64,000 nucleotides of DNA, taken from NCBI GenBank assembly GCA_963752325.1, contig CAVVXU010000005.1, forward strand, positions 62,001 through 126,000. The letters are read 5' to 3'. The notes beneath the pieces are model-generated. The model searched no databases, had not been told where the DNA came from, and saw only the letters and a list, made by a program, of their open reading frames with translations. Positions within the stretch are counted from its first letter, which is position 1. Each line of letters starts with the position of its first letter. This DNA is from CAVTJL01 sp963752325 (GTDB lineage: Bacteria; Pseudomonadota; Alphaproteobacteria; Geminicoccales; Geminicoccaceae). The translations under genes and the position numbers were made by a program. Below are positions 9,119 to 17,570 of the stretch, piece by piece.

Positions 9119-9817
9119 ATGCTCGAAGAGCCAGCGCTGTTGACGGTCAGTCGGAATTTCGCACGGCCGAGCAAGGCCGAGCTCGAGGCGGTCGCCGCGG
9201 CCAGCACGGGCTGGCTCGTCGATGCGCAGGATGGGCGCGCATCCCTCGGCGCCAGGATCAAGCCCGTACTCCCGGGGAACGACGGGCTGACCCGCTGCTC
9301 CGGGACGGCCGTGACCTGCTGGTGCGGACCGAACGACAATCTCGCCATCTTCGGCGCCCTCGCCGTCGCACGCCCGGGCGACGTCGTCATCGCCGCGACG
9401 GACGGCTTCAGCGGCTCGGGCGTCTGCGGTGACCTTTTGGCCGGGATGATGCGCAACAAGGGGATCGCCGCGCTCGTCACGGACGGCCACGTGCGCGACC
9501 TCGCCGGCCTCCGCGAGGTTGGGCTGCCCGTGTTCGCCGCCGGCATCAACCCGGACTCCTGTGTCCGCAGCGGCCCCGGAACGGTGGGCTTGCCGGTGGT
9601 CATCGGCAGCCGGCAGATCAGCTCCGGCGATCTCGTGCTCGGCGACGAGGACGGTGTCGCCACCATCCCCTTGGCGAACGCCAAGGCTGTCCTGGCCCGG
9701 CTGGAGGCGGTGAAGGCGGCGGAGGGCAAGATGCTGGCGGCCGTCAAGGGAGGGCTGCAGATTCCCGACTGGCTGGAGGAGCTCATGGCATCGAGCAAGG
9801 CTCGCGGCACCGACTGA
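9119..9817 (+). CDS. RraA-like / 4-hydroxy-4-methyl-2-oxoglutarate aldolase-fold protein
   Basis: A protein of 232 residues of the RraA/HMG-aldolase family, annotated historically as demethylmenaquinone methyltransferase-like. These are trimeric divalent-metal enzymes that cleave 4-hydroxy-4-methyl-2-oxoglutarate or related acids, or (RraA proper) inhibit RNase E. The family core is present: GDVVIAATDGFSGSGVCGDLLAGMM, then ALVTDGHVRDLAGLREVGLPVFA with the conserved Asp-Gly-x-x-Arg-Asp metal and substrate motif. The start at 9119 has the strong ribosome site AAAGGGAGG. It is transcribed away from the gsp operon. Aldolase is more likely than an RNase regulator given the alphaproteobacterial context, but this is inference. 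Confidence 0.85.
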   Translation: MLEEPALLTVSRNFARPSKAELEAVAAASTGWLVDAQDGRASLGARIKPVLPGNDGLTRCSGTAVTCWCGPNDNLAIFGALAVARPGDVVIAATDGFSGSGVCGDLLAGMMRNKGIAALVTDGHVRDLAGLREVGLPVFAAGINPDSCVRSGPGTVGLPVVIGSRQISSGDLVLGDEDGVATIPLANAKAVLARLEAVKAAEGKMLAAVKGGLQIPDWLEELMASSKARGTD

Positions 9818-9840
9818 GGCCACCGTCGCCGGCGGCAGCG

Positions 9841-9864
9841 CGGGCGCGGTCGGCGTCGCGCCCG
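9841..9864 (+). terminator. Hairpin after the RraA-like gene
   Basis: CGGGCGCG at 9841-9848 pairs with CGCGCCCG at 9857-9864, giving an 8-bp GC stem and an 8-base loop, 24 bases after the stop codon. No T-run follows, so it may be a Rho-type or processing structure rather than a strong intrinsic terminator. Confidence 0.4.
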
Positions 9865-9937
9865 GTCCGGCTCTTGCGCCAAAGCGGCTGTAGCGGCACA
9901 TGTGCCCCGCTAGTCAGAGCGGCGAAGGAGCGGATGC

Positions 9938-11243
9938 ATGGCCGAGCTTCAGAGACCATCCGAGCTGGCGGGCGCTCAGCGCTTCTTCGGCGCCGGCGTG
10001 GCCGAGACCGATCCGGAGACTCTTCGCCGCGCTCACAGCCGAGCTGCGCCGCCAGCAGCAGCAGATCGAGCTCATCGCCAGCGAGAACATCGTCAGCCGC
10101 GCCGTCCTCGAGGCCCAGGGCTCGGTCCTCACCAACAAGTATGCCGAGGGCTATCCCGGGAAGCGCTACTATGGCGGCTGCGAGCATGTGGACGAGGCCG
10201 AGAGCCTCGCCATCGCGAGAGCCAAGCGCCTCTTCGACTGCAGCTTCGCCAATGTTCAGCCGCATTCGGGCGCGCAGGCCAACGGTGCGGTGATGCTGGC
10301 CCTCCTGAAGCCCGGCGAGACGATCCTCGGCATGGACCTCGCCGCGGGCGGCCACCTGACGCACGGCGCCCGCCCGGCGATGTCCGGCAAGTGGTTCAAC
10401 GCGGTGCACTATGGCGTGCGCCCCGAGGACGGGCTCATCGACTACGACCAGGTCGAGCGGCAGGCGCAGGCGCACCGGCCGCGGATGATCATCGCCGGCG
10501 CCTCGGCCTATTCGCGTGTCATCGACTTCCCGCGCTTCCGCGCGATCGCCAATTCAGTGGGCGCCATCTTGATGGTCGACATGGCGCATATCGCGGGCCT
10601 CGTCGCTGCCGGCCTGCATCCATCGCCGCTGCCGCATGCGCAGGTCGTGACCACGACGACCCACAAGACCTTGAGGGGCCCGCGAGGGGGCATGGTCCTG
10701 ACCAACCACGAGGAGATCGCCAAGAAGGTCAACTCGGCGGTGTTCCCGGGGCTGCAGGGTGGACCGCTGATGCATGTGATCGCCGCCAAGGCGGTGGCCT
10801 TCGGCGAGGCCCTGAGGCCCGACTTCAAGCTCTACAGCAAGGCTGTCATCGAGAACGCCAAGGCGCTCGCCGCGGTCATGATCGAGCGCGGCTGTGCCAT
10901 CGTCTCTGGCGGCACCGACAACCACCTGATGCTCGTCGACCTGCGTCCCAAGGGCGTCAAGGGCAACGCCGCCGAGGCGGCGCTCGAGCGGGCGCAGATG
11001 ACCTGCAACAAGAACGGCATTCCCTTCGATCCGGAGAAGCCGACCGTCACCTCGGGCATCCGCCTCGGCACCCCCGCCGGGACCAGCAGAGGCTTCGGCG
11101 TGGTGGAGTTCCAGGAGATCGGCCATTTGATCAGCGATGTGCTCGATGGTCTCGCCGCCCATGCGGACGACAACGCCATCGCGGAGCAGGCCGCGCAGGC
11201 ACGCGTGGCGGCGCTATGCGACCGCTTTCCGATCTACGACTAG
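9938..11243 (+). CDS. glyA: Serine hydroxymethyltransferase, single frameshift
   Basis: A PLP enzyme that interconverts serine and glycine with tetrahydrofolate and supplies one-carbon units. The body is highly conserved: IELIASENIVSRAVLEAQGS, TNKYAEGYPGKRYYGGCEHVD, the PLP-binding VVTTTTHKTLRGPRGG with the Schiff-base Lys, and SGIRLGTPAGTSRGFG. The N-terminal residues MAELQRPSELAGAQRFFGAG are in another frame, which joins near 10019. Removing one A from GGAGACTCTTC gives DPELFAALTAEL, exactly what is expected. The span is 3n+1 and the product would be 434 residues, the normal length. A broken glyA would be costly, so a sequence error is likely. Confidence 0.95.
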
Positions 11244-11713
11244 GGGCTGCTGCCCTCGCCTTTGCCCTGCTGTTCCTGCTGGGAGGAGCAACCGAAGGCC
11301 GGGCCGCCGCGATCGAGGGCCTGGCTCGCGTCCAGGACGATGGCAGCCTCTCGATCAACGGACAGACGGTCCGCCTCTTCGGGGTCTATGTCCCCCTTCT
11401 CGACCGTCGTTGCCGCACCTCGATCCAGCCGCCCCGGTGCGGCGCCTCGTCGGTTCTGGCCCTAGCCTTCAAGGTGACCGGCTTCGTTCACTGCACACCG
11501 GCGGGCCGCCTGCAGGACGGCTCCCTGACGGCGATCTGCACGCAGAAGACGGACCGCCTCTTCGAGCCGCCTGAGGATCTCGGCGCCTGGATGATCGAGC
11601 AGGGCTGGGGCATGGCCGCCGCCAACGCCCCTCCCGAGTACCGGGCGCTCGAGCAGCTCGCCCGCTCTCGCGAGGTCGGGCTCTGGGGCCCCCAGATCAA
11701 GAACCTGCGTTAG
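11216..11713 (+). CDS. Secreted staphylococcal-nuclease-fold protein, probably non-catalytic
   Basis: A protein of 165 residues with a signal peptide (LGAAALAFALLFLLGG...GRAAA). The mature part, IEGLARVQDDGSLSINGQTVRLFGVYVPLL, resembles the SNase/thermonuclease fold (OB barrel), ending in AWMIEQGWGMAA and a region like the SNase C-terminal helix (YRALEQLARSREVGLWG). The usual DxPE sequence carrying the catalytic Glu after the first strands is replaced by VPLLDRRCRT, so nuclease activity is doubtful. Four Cys suggest disulfides. The ATG at 11216 lies inside the glyA 3' end (28-base overlap, different frame), so the two are translationally linked. Confidence 0.7.
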   Translation: MRPLSDLRLGAAALAFALLFLLGGATEGRAAAIEGLARVQDDGSLSINGQTVRLFGVYVPLLDRRCRTSIQPPRCGASSVLALAFKVTGFVHCTPAGRLQDGSLTAICTQKTDRLFEPPEDLGAWMIEQGWGMAAANAPPEYRALEQLARSREVGLWGPQIKNLR

Positions 11714-11722
11714 GCCTGGTCT

Positions 11723-12844
11723 CTACGCCGAGCCGAGCACCGCGGCCGTCGGCGTCCATGGCAGGCCGAGATCGCGGGCCACCGCCTCGTAGGTGAGCCG
11801 GCCGTCGGCGATGTTGAGGCCCTGGGCCAGGTGCGCATCGTCGGCCAAGGCCTGCCGCCAGCCCTTCCCCGCCAAGGCCAGGACAAAGGGCAAGGTCGCG
11901 TTGTTGAGCGCGAAGGTCGAGGTGCGGGCAACGGCACCCGGCATGTTGGTGACGCAATAGTGGATCACGCCCTCCTCGACATAGGTCGGATCGGCGTGGC
12001 TCGTGGGCCGCGATGTCTGGCTGCACCCGCCCTGGTCGATCGCGATGTCGACGAAGGCCGAGCCCGGCCGCATCGCCGCCATCATCTCCCGCGTGATGAG
12101 CTTCGGCGCCGCGGCGCCGGGTACCAGGACAGCGCCGATCACGAGATCGGCCGTGGTCACGTGCCGCTCGATCGCGTCGACCGTGGCGTAGATCGTGTTG
12201 AGCATCGGTCCGAACTGGAAGTCGAGCTCGTAGAGCCTCTCCAGAGACTTGTCGATCACATAGACCTGCGCCTCCATGCCCATCGCCATCCGAATGGCGT
12301 TGGTGCCGGAGACGCCACCGCCCAGGACGACGACCTTGGCCGCATGGACGCCCGGCACCCCGCCCAGCAGGATGCCGGCACCACCCTGCATCTTCTCGAG
12401 GCAATGGGCGCCGACCTGAACGCTCATCCGCCCGGCCACCTCGCTCATCGGCGCGAGCAGCGGCAACCGGCCGCGCCGATCGGTGACCGTCTCGTAGGCG
12501 ACAGCGATGCACCCCGAGGCCAGCAGCCCCTCGGCCTGCGGCCGGTCCGCGGCCAAGTGCAGATAGGTGAAGAGAATCTGGCCCTGCCGCAACATGGCCC
12601 ATTCGCCGGGCTGCGGCTCCTTGACCTTCACGATCAGCTCGGCCGGGCCGAAGATCTCGGCGGCCGACGAGCAGATCCTGGCGCCGGCGGCCTTGAAGGC
12701 ACCATCGTCGAAGCCTATGCCCGCGCCTGCTCCGGTCTCGACGAGCACCTCGTGACCGTGATGGGTCAGCTCGCGAACACTCGATGGCACGAGCCCGACA
12801 CGGTGCTCGTGCGTCTTGATCTCCTTGGGCACGCCGACCAGCAC
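11723..12844 (-). CDS. ald: Alanine dehydrogenase
   Basis: NAD-dependent alanine dehydrogenase, which deaminates L-alanine to pyruvate or fixes ammonia in reverse. Its 373 residues match the family. The N-terminus VGVPKEIKTHEHRVGLVPSS, the catalytic-region VKVKEPQPGEW, the Rossmann motif VVVLGGGVSGTNAIRMA, and VDIAIDQGGCSQTSRPTSH are all characteristic. I chose the GTG at 12844 because GGGGAGG precedes it by about six bases; the upstream extension to 13012 has no similarity to the family. The gene is convergent with the nuclease-fold gene, with 9 bases between them. Confidence 0.95.
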   Translation of the reverse strand: MLVGVPKEIKTHEHRVGLVPSSVRELTHHGHEVLVETGAGAGIGFDDGAFKAAGARICSSAAEIFGPAELIVKVKEPQPGEWAMLRQGQILFTYLHLAADRPQAEGLLASGCIAVAYETVTDRRGRLPLLAPMSEVAGRMSVQVGAHCLEKMQGGAGILLGGVPGVHAAKVVVLGGGVSGTNAIRMAMGMEAQVYVIDKSLERLYELDFQFGPMLNTIYATVDAIERHVTTADLVIGAVLVPGAAAPKLITREMMAAMRPGSAFVDIAIDQGGCSQTSRPTSHADPTYVEEGVIHYCVTNMPGAVARTSTFALNNATLPFVLALAGKGWRQALADDAHLAQGLNIADGRLTYEAVARDLGLPWTPTAAVLGSA

Positions 12845-13062
12845 GACCTGCCTCCCCTGAAGCCACGACTGCGGGAGCCTAGGCTCGGCACGGGCTGGCC
12901 CGCCAGCGTGAAATGGCACCCTGCAGCTGGCCGCAGCAACCATCGAGATCGCATGGGCTTGATCGCGCGCGGCGATCGGCTTGAGGGCTGAGGTACGACC
13001 TGATATCCACAAGTGCCAATCCAGGGATGGCTTTGTCCCGACAATCCGCGGTCACAGGCCCC

Positions 13063-13594
13063 ATGCATCCTCGCCTTCTCATCGTCGCGCTGCTCACCCT
13101 GGCGATCGGCGACGTGACATCCGCGGTGGCTGCCGATGGCGCCGCTGTGGTGGCCGGCCGCTGGAGCGGCCCACTCGAGACGGAGAGCGGCGGGGTCTCC
13201 AGCCTTGGCAAGAGCCTCACCCTGGTCGTCGCGCCCGACGGCGACGGTTTCCATGTCACCGTCACGAGTGGACAGGCTTTCTTTGACGCGGGCCTCGTCC
13301 CCGACGGGCATCCGGGGGTCTATGAGGCGCCAACGCGCGGATCCGGCTCGATATTCTCCTTGTTCACGTCGTCCCGCGTGGCGGACCCCCTCACCGGCGC
13401 GCCGCTCATCTGGGCCCGGACCACGCCGGACGGCATCGTCGTCTACCGGCTCGATCTCGATTCTGGGGCCTTCCACCTCGATCGAACTCGCCGCCGCCCG
13501 CAAAGGTGATCAGCTCGAGGTGACGATCTCCGAGCGTCGCCACGAGCAGCCAGTGGCCAGGTCTCACGCCATGCTGACCAAGCAGGGAGGCTAG
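13063..13594 (+). CDS. Exported protein of unknown function, frameshifted
   Basis: I do not recognise the family. The N-terminus is a clear Sec signal (MHPRLLIVALLTLAIGDVTS, cleaved near AVAADG). The mature part looks like an all-beta protein (GRWSGPLETESGG, GKSLTLVVAPDGDGFHVTVT). The frame changes near 13480: SGAFHL is followed in another frame by IELAAARKGDQLEVTISERR. The span is 3n+1, so one surplus base is likely. It is the first gene of a same-strand run leading to the TAXI protein and the ABC-2 transporter, with 6 bases to the next gene. Confidence 0.6.
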
Positions 13595-13600
13595 GCTTCG

Positions 13601-14171
13601 TTGCGCCGCCGCCATCTCCTCACGCTCGCTACCGCGTCGGCCGCCGCCCTCCTGGCGTCGCCCATGAGGGCTCACGCCGCCGCCGATCTCAAGGCATTCT
13701 TCGGCATCTATGTCGGCGTTGCCCAGTCGACCGACACCCACAAGGGGACGAAGGAGCAGCGCGATGTCGACATCGTCATCGCGCCCTACGAGAGCTCTGG
13801 CTTCCGGATCACCTGGACCAACGTCACCCTGGTGCAGGGCAGGCGCGACCTGCCCGGAGTTCGAGCGCCGCGTCAGCCAGGTCATCATGGTGCCCGGCTC
13901 CGGCCCCGGCTATTTCGTCGAGGCGAAGGCATACAATCCGTTCCGCGAGCATGAGGAGATGGAGCCGATGGGCGGCGACCCGGTCCAATGGGCCGTGCTC
14001 GACGACCACGGGCTCTTCGTCTACTCCTTCGTGATCCTCGACGATGGCCGCTACGAGCTGCAGATCTATCGACGCTGGCTGACGAAGGAGGGGTTGGACC
14101 TGCATTTCGAGCGGATCGTCGATGATGCCGTTCTTCGCGTCATCGACGGCCATACCGTTCGGGCAAGCTAG
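13601..14171 (+). CDS. Exported protein of unknown function with a Tat-like signal, frameshifted
   Basis: The TTG start is preceded by CAGGGAGG. The N-terminus RRRHLLTLATASAAALLASP and an AHAA cleavage site look like a twin-arginine or long Sec signal. The mature part (LKAFFGIYVGVAQSTDTHKG, VDIVIAPYESSGFRITWTNV, QWAVLDDHGLFVYSFVILDD, YELQIYRRWLTKEGLDLHFE) suggests a lipocalin-like or other beta-sheet fold. The frame changes near 13845; the span is 3n+1. It sits between another exported protein and the TAXI binding protein (11 bases) and may belong to the same cell-envelope function. Family not recognised. Confidence 0.65.
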
Positions 14172-14182
14172 GCCCCTCGCGC

Positions 14183-15217
14183 GTGCCCTGCCCCACGCCG
14201 ACCCGCCGCAGCCTCCTCCGAGTGATCCCCGCCAGCCTGGTCGCGCTCGCCTCCGTGGCCGTGCAGCGGGCGCATGGCCAGGAGGCGCGCTTCTTTCGGA
14301 TCGGCACGGGCGGGGTCAGCGGCACCTACTTCATGATCGGAAGCGTTCTCGCCGACGCGCTGAGCCGTCCGCCTGGCCTGCCCCCCTGCAAGGCGAGCGA
14401 TGGGTGCGGGGTACCCGGACTAGCGGCGGTGGTCGTATCCTCGGCGGGCTCGGTCGCGAATATCCTTGGGATCCTGGCGGGCGATCTCGACAGCGGCTTC
14501 GTGCAAAGCGACGTCACCTATAATGCCTATGTGGGGAGCGGCTCCTTCTCCGGCCGACAGCCTGCCAAGGCCCTGCGGGCCCTCAGCAGCCTCTATCCCG
14601 AGACGCTGCATCTCATCGCGCGACGGGATGCGGGCATCACGAAGGTCTCCGATCTGCGCGGCAAGCAGGTTGCCGTCGACGAGCAAGGCTCTGGGACCCT
14701 CACCGACGCGATGCTCGTGCTCGACGCCTTCGGTCTGAGCGCTTCCGATATCGTGCCGCTCTATCTGAAGCCGGCCGCCTCGCTCGACGCCATGGCCGGC
14801 GGCCGGGTGGACGCCGCCTTCATCGTCGGTGGCTATCCCTTCCCGCTCGTGGACGAGGCTGTGCGGCAGCACGGCGCGACCCTCGTGTCGATAACGGGGC
14901 CGCCCGTCGAGCGGCTGCTGGCGAGCTCGGAGTTCCTCGCGCGCTCGCACATCCCAGCCGGAACCTATGGCGATCTTCCCGAGGTCGACACCATCGGCGT
15001 CGAGGCGCTGTGGCTGGCGCCGACCTGGCTCGACGACGACCTCGCCTACGAGCTGCTGGTGGTGCTGTTCGATCCCAAGACGGCCGAGCGGCTGGCGGCC
15101 GCGCATCCGCGCGGTGCGGACATCAAGCTGGCATCGGCGCTGGACGGCATTCCGATCCCCCTGCATGCGGGAGCTGCCCGATACTATCGCGAGCAGGGGC
15201 GGCTTGGGAGCGACTGA
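14183..15217 (+). CDS. TAXI-family periplasmic solute-binding protein
   Basis: An exported binding protein of 344 residues of the TRAP-associated extracytoplasmic immunogenic (TAXI) family. The signal RRSLLRVIPASLVALASVAV is followed by the family mark FRIGTGGVSGTYFMIGSVLA. SAGSVANILGILAGDLDSGF, LIARRDAGITKVSDLRGKQV and GSGTLTDAM are also typical. It starts with GTG. TAXI proteins normally serve TRAP transporters with 4TM and 12TM subunits; none is nearby. Instead an ABC-2 ATPase starts one base after its stop. The ligand is unknown; known members bind small carboxylates or amino acids. Confidence 0.88.
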   Translation: MPCPTPTRRSLLRVIPASLVALASVAVQRAHGQEARFFRIGTGGVSGTYFMIGSVLADALSRPPGLPPCKASDGCGVPGLAAVVVSSAGSVANILGILAGDLDSGFVQSDVTYNAYVGSGSFSGRQPAKALRALSSLYPETLHLIARRDAGITKVSDLRGKQVAVDEQGSGTLTDAMLVLDAFGLSASDIVPLYLKPAASLDAMAGGRVDAAFIVGGYPFPLVDEAVRQHGATLVSITGPPVERLLASSEFLARSHIPAGTYGDLPEVDTIGVEALWLAPTWLDDDLAYELLVVLFDPKTAERLAAAHPRGADIKLASALDGIPIPLHAGAARYYREQGRLGSD

Positions 15218-15218
15218 C

Positions 15219-15980
15219 GTGGATCCCGGAGCCGATGCCGGGCCGGCGATCAACGTCCAGCGCCTCTTCAAGCGCTACGGCGATGTCCTGGCCGTCGACA
15301 ACCTCTCCTTCACGGTGCCCCGTGGCCTGACGATGGCATTGCTGGGCGCCAATGGTGCAGGCAAGACGACGACCATCGCCATGCTGCTCGGCCTCCTCCA
15401 GCCGACCAGCGGCCAGATCGAGCTCCTGGGCGAGCCGGTGCCGGCGAACCGCTATCGTGTCCTGCACCGGATGAACTTCTCGAGCCCCTATGTCGACCTG
15501 CCGATGCGCCTCTCGGTGCGCCAGAACCTCACTGTCTATGCCGACCTCTACGGGATCCCACGGCCGCGGGATCGGCTGGAGGAGCTGGCGGCGGAGCTCG
15601 ACCTCGAGGCGTTCATGGACCGCCCGACGGGCAAGCTCTCGGCCGGCCAGAAGACCCGTGTCCTGCTGGCGAAGGCGCTCATCAACCGGCCGGAGCTCCT
15701 GCTGCTCGACGAGCCCACCGCCTCGCTCGATCCTGATACGGCCGATCATCTCCGCGGCTGGCTGCAGGCGTACCAGCGCCAGACCCGCGCGACGGTCCTG
15801 CTCGCCTCCCACAACATGCTCGAGGTCGAGCGCCTTGCGCACCACGTGCTGATGCTGCGGGCCGGGCGACTGGTCGACGAGGGAGCGCCTGCCGAGCTGA
15901 TCGACCGCTTCGGCCGCGACTCGCTCGAGGAGGTGTTTCTCGACATCGCCCGCGACCGCCGCGCCGCAGCCTCGGTGTGA
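15219..15980 (+). CDS. ABC-2-type transporter ATP-binding protein
   Basis: An ATPase of 253 residues for an export-type ABC system. Walker A is GANGAGKTT, the signature is LSAGQK (a variant of LSGGQ), Walker B is LLLLDEPTASLD, and the switch His is in LLASHNMLEVERL. The GTG at 15219 comes one base after the TAXI stop, and its stop overlaps the permease start as GTGA, so these three genes are translationally linked. ATPases of this CcmA/NodI type power ABC-2 permeases that export polysaccharide, lipid or drug. Its cargo here is unknown. Confidence 0.9.
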   Translation: MDPGADAGPAINVQRLFKRYGDVLAVDNLSFTVPRGLTMALLGANGAGKTTTIAMLLGLLQPTSGQIELLGEPVPANRYRVLHRMNFSSPYVDLPMRLSVRQNLTVYADLYGIPRPRDRLEELAAELDLEAFMDRPTGKLSAGQKTRVLLAKALINRPELLLLDEPTASLDPDTADHLRGWLQAYQRQTRATVLLASHNMLEVERLAHHVLMLRAGRLVDEGAPAELIDRFGRDSLEEVFLDIARDRRAAASV

Positions 15981-16786
15981 GCCCCTTGCTCCTCTCGCTC
16001 AGGCGGATGCGGGGCATCCTGCGCCGCCACCTCTATCTGCTGCTGGGCTCCTGGCCGCGCTTGCTCGACCTTGTCTACTGGCCGACGGTGCAGATGGTGC
16101 TCTGGGGCCTGATCACCCAATTCCTGGTCGGCGAGAGCAGCTTCGTGGCCCAGGCGGCGGGCATCTTTCTCTCGGCCGTGCTGCTTTGGGACGCCCTCTT
16201 CCGGGGGCAGCTGGGCTTCTCGCTCGCCTTCCTCGAGGAGATGTACGCGCGCCATCTGGGCCATCTCTTCGTGAGCCCGCTGCGCCCGATCGAGCTGGTC
16301 GGCGCCATCGTCGGGATAAGCTTCATCCGCGTCGCCATCGGCGTCGGCGGCGCAACCCTGTTGGCGGTCCCGATCTTTCATTTCTGGCTCGTGGGTGCGC
16401 TGGGGTGGGCCCTCATCCCGTTCTTCGCGGTGCTCCTGCTCTTCGGATGGGCGATCGGGCTCATCATCGCAGGCCTCATCCTGCGTCTCGGCCTCGGCGC
16501 CGAGAGCCTCGCCTGGGCCGCGGTCTTCTTTCTGCAGCCGCTGTCCGGCGTCTACTATCCGATCGCCACGCTGCCCCTGCCGGTTCGCTGGATCGCCTGG
16601 CTGCTGCCGTCGGCCCCGGTGTTCGAAGGGATGCGCGCGGTGCTGGTCGACCACCACTTCGACCGCGGCCTCTTCGTGATCGCTATCGTCAGCGTCGTGG
16701 CCTGGCTTGCCCTTGCGGGCCTGATCTTCGTGCGCCTGTTCAGGAGCGCGCGCGACGCCGGCCTCCTGCTTCAGTCGGGTGAATGA
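15977..16786 (+). CDS. ABC-2-type transporter permease
   Basis: A membrane protein of 269 residues with about six hydrophobic helices and the ABC-2 signature region FLQPLSGVYYPIATLPLPVRWIAW near residue 190, followed by a last helix. It begins with GTG overlapping the ATPase stop. The MYARHLGHLFVSPLRPIELV loop resembles the coupling region of NodJ/YhhJ-like permeases. It closes the run that starts at 13063. It is convergent with pgeF, with only 13 bases between the stops. Confidence 0.9.
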   Translation: MSPLLLSLRRMRGILRRHLYLLLGSWPRLLDLVYWPTVQMVLWGLITQFLVGESSFVAQAAGIFLSAVLLWDALFRGQLGFSLAFLEEMYARHLGHLFVSPLRPIELVGAIVGISFIRVAIGVGGATLLAVPIFHFWLVGALGWALIPFFAVLLLFGWAIGLIIAGLILRLGLGAESLAWAAVFFLQPLSGVYYPIATLPLPVRWIAWLLPSAPVFEGMRAVLVDHHFDRGLFVIAIVSVVAWLALAGLIFVRLFRSARDAGLLLQSGE

Positions 16787-16799
16787 GCGGAGGCGCCAT

Positions 16800-17570
16800 C
16801 TAAGGCGCGAGCGCGATGGCCGAGAGCTGCAGGCCGAGCCTGCCACCACCCTCCTGGCAGAGCCGACGCCAGCTGAAGAATGCGTCGGGCTCGGTGCAGG
16901 TATCGCGACCGAGGGTCTCGACCGATCCGACGCCGGCCCGGGCGAGCCTGAGCGCCGCGTAGCCCTCGAGATCGAAATGGGGACGTCCGGTTCGGGCGCC
17001 ATCAGCGAAGAACCGATCGCTCTCCGGATCCTCGGCCTCGAAGCGGCCTCGAAAGTCGGCGCCGACCTCGTAGGATCGCCGGCTGATGCACGGCCCTACG
17101 GCTGCCCTGATCCGCGTCGATTCGGCGCCGGCCTCCACCATCGCCGCGACGACCGCCTCGATCACCCCCCCAAGCGCGCCGCGCCAGCCAGCATGGGCCG
17201 CTCCGACGACTCCAGCCTCCGGATCGGCGAGGAGAATCGGCGCGCAGTCGGCGCTGAGCACGCCGATGGCCAGGCCCGGCACGGTGGTGACCAACGCGTC
17301 ACCCTCCGGCAGCGACGTCGTGGGCACAGCCTGGCAGACGCGCAGCGCCACCTTGCCGTGCACCTGGCGAAGCGTGACGAGACGATCCCCGCCCATCCCC
17401 AGACGCTCCATGGCGATCGCACGGTTGCGACCCACCCGTACCGGATCGTCGCCGCTCTTGAGGCCCATGTTGAGGGAGGCCCACGGCCCCTCGCTGACCC
17501 CGCCACGACGGGTGAAGAAGGCATGCCGGACTGGTGCCGCCACAGCGAGGCTCGCCGACTCGACGATCAT
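16800..17570 (-). CDS. pgeF: PgeF/YfiH-type purine nucleoside phosphorylase (multicopper polyphenol oxidase fold)
   Basis: A protein of 256 residues of the DUF152/YfiH family. Members are described as peptidoglycan editing factors that prevent L-Ser entering stem peptides, and as purine nucleoside phosphorylases/laccase-like enzymes. The zinc-site residues are seen in LRQVHGKVAL, VLSADCAPILLADPEAGVVG and AAHAGWRGALGGV, with a conserved AVGPCISRRSYEV. The N-terminal HAFFTRRGGVSEGPWASLN is typical. Its ATG overlaps the midA stop (ATGA), making it the last gene of lgt-midA-pgeF. Confidence 0.93.
   Translation of the reverse strand: MIVESASLAVAAPVRHAFFTRRGGVSEGPWASLNMGLKSGDDPVRVGRNRAIAMERLGMGGDRLVTLRQVHGKVALRVCQAVPTTSLPEGDALVTTVPGLAIGVLSADCAPILLADPEAGVVGAAHAGWRGALGGVIEAVVAAMVEAGAESTRIRAAVGPCISRRSYEVGADFRGRFEAEDPESDRFFADGARTGRPHFDLEGYAALRLARAGVGSVETLGRDTCTEPDAFFSWRRLCQEGGGRLGLQLSAIALAP

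Noticed and set aside
9818..9937. Possible glycine riboswitch before glyA
   Set aside because: Only 120 bases separate the genes and I see just a hairpin next to the upstream stop; no tandem aptamer-like structure or expression platform is recognisable.
14183..15217. TRAP transporter locus
   Set aside because: The TAXI binding protein is present, but the membrane proteins beside it are ABC-2 type; no TRAP 4TM/12TM subunit occurs, so the locus is not annotated as TRAP.
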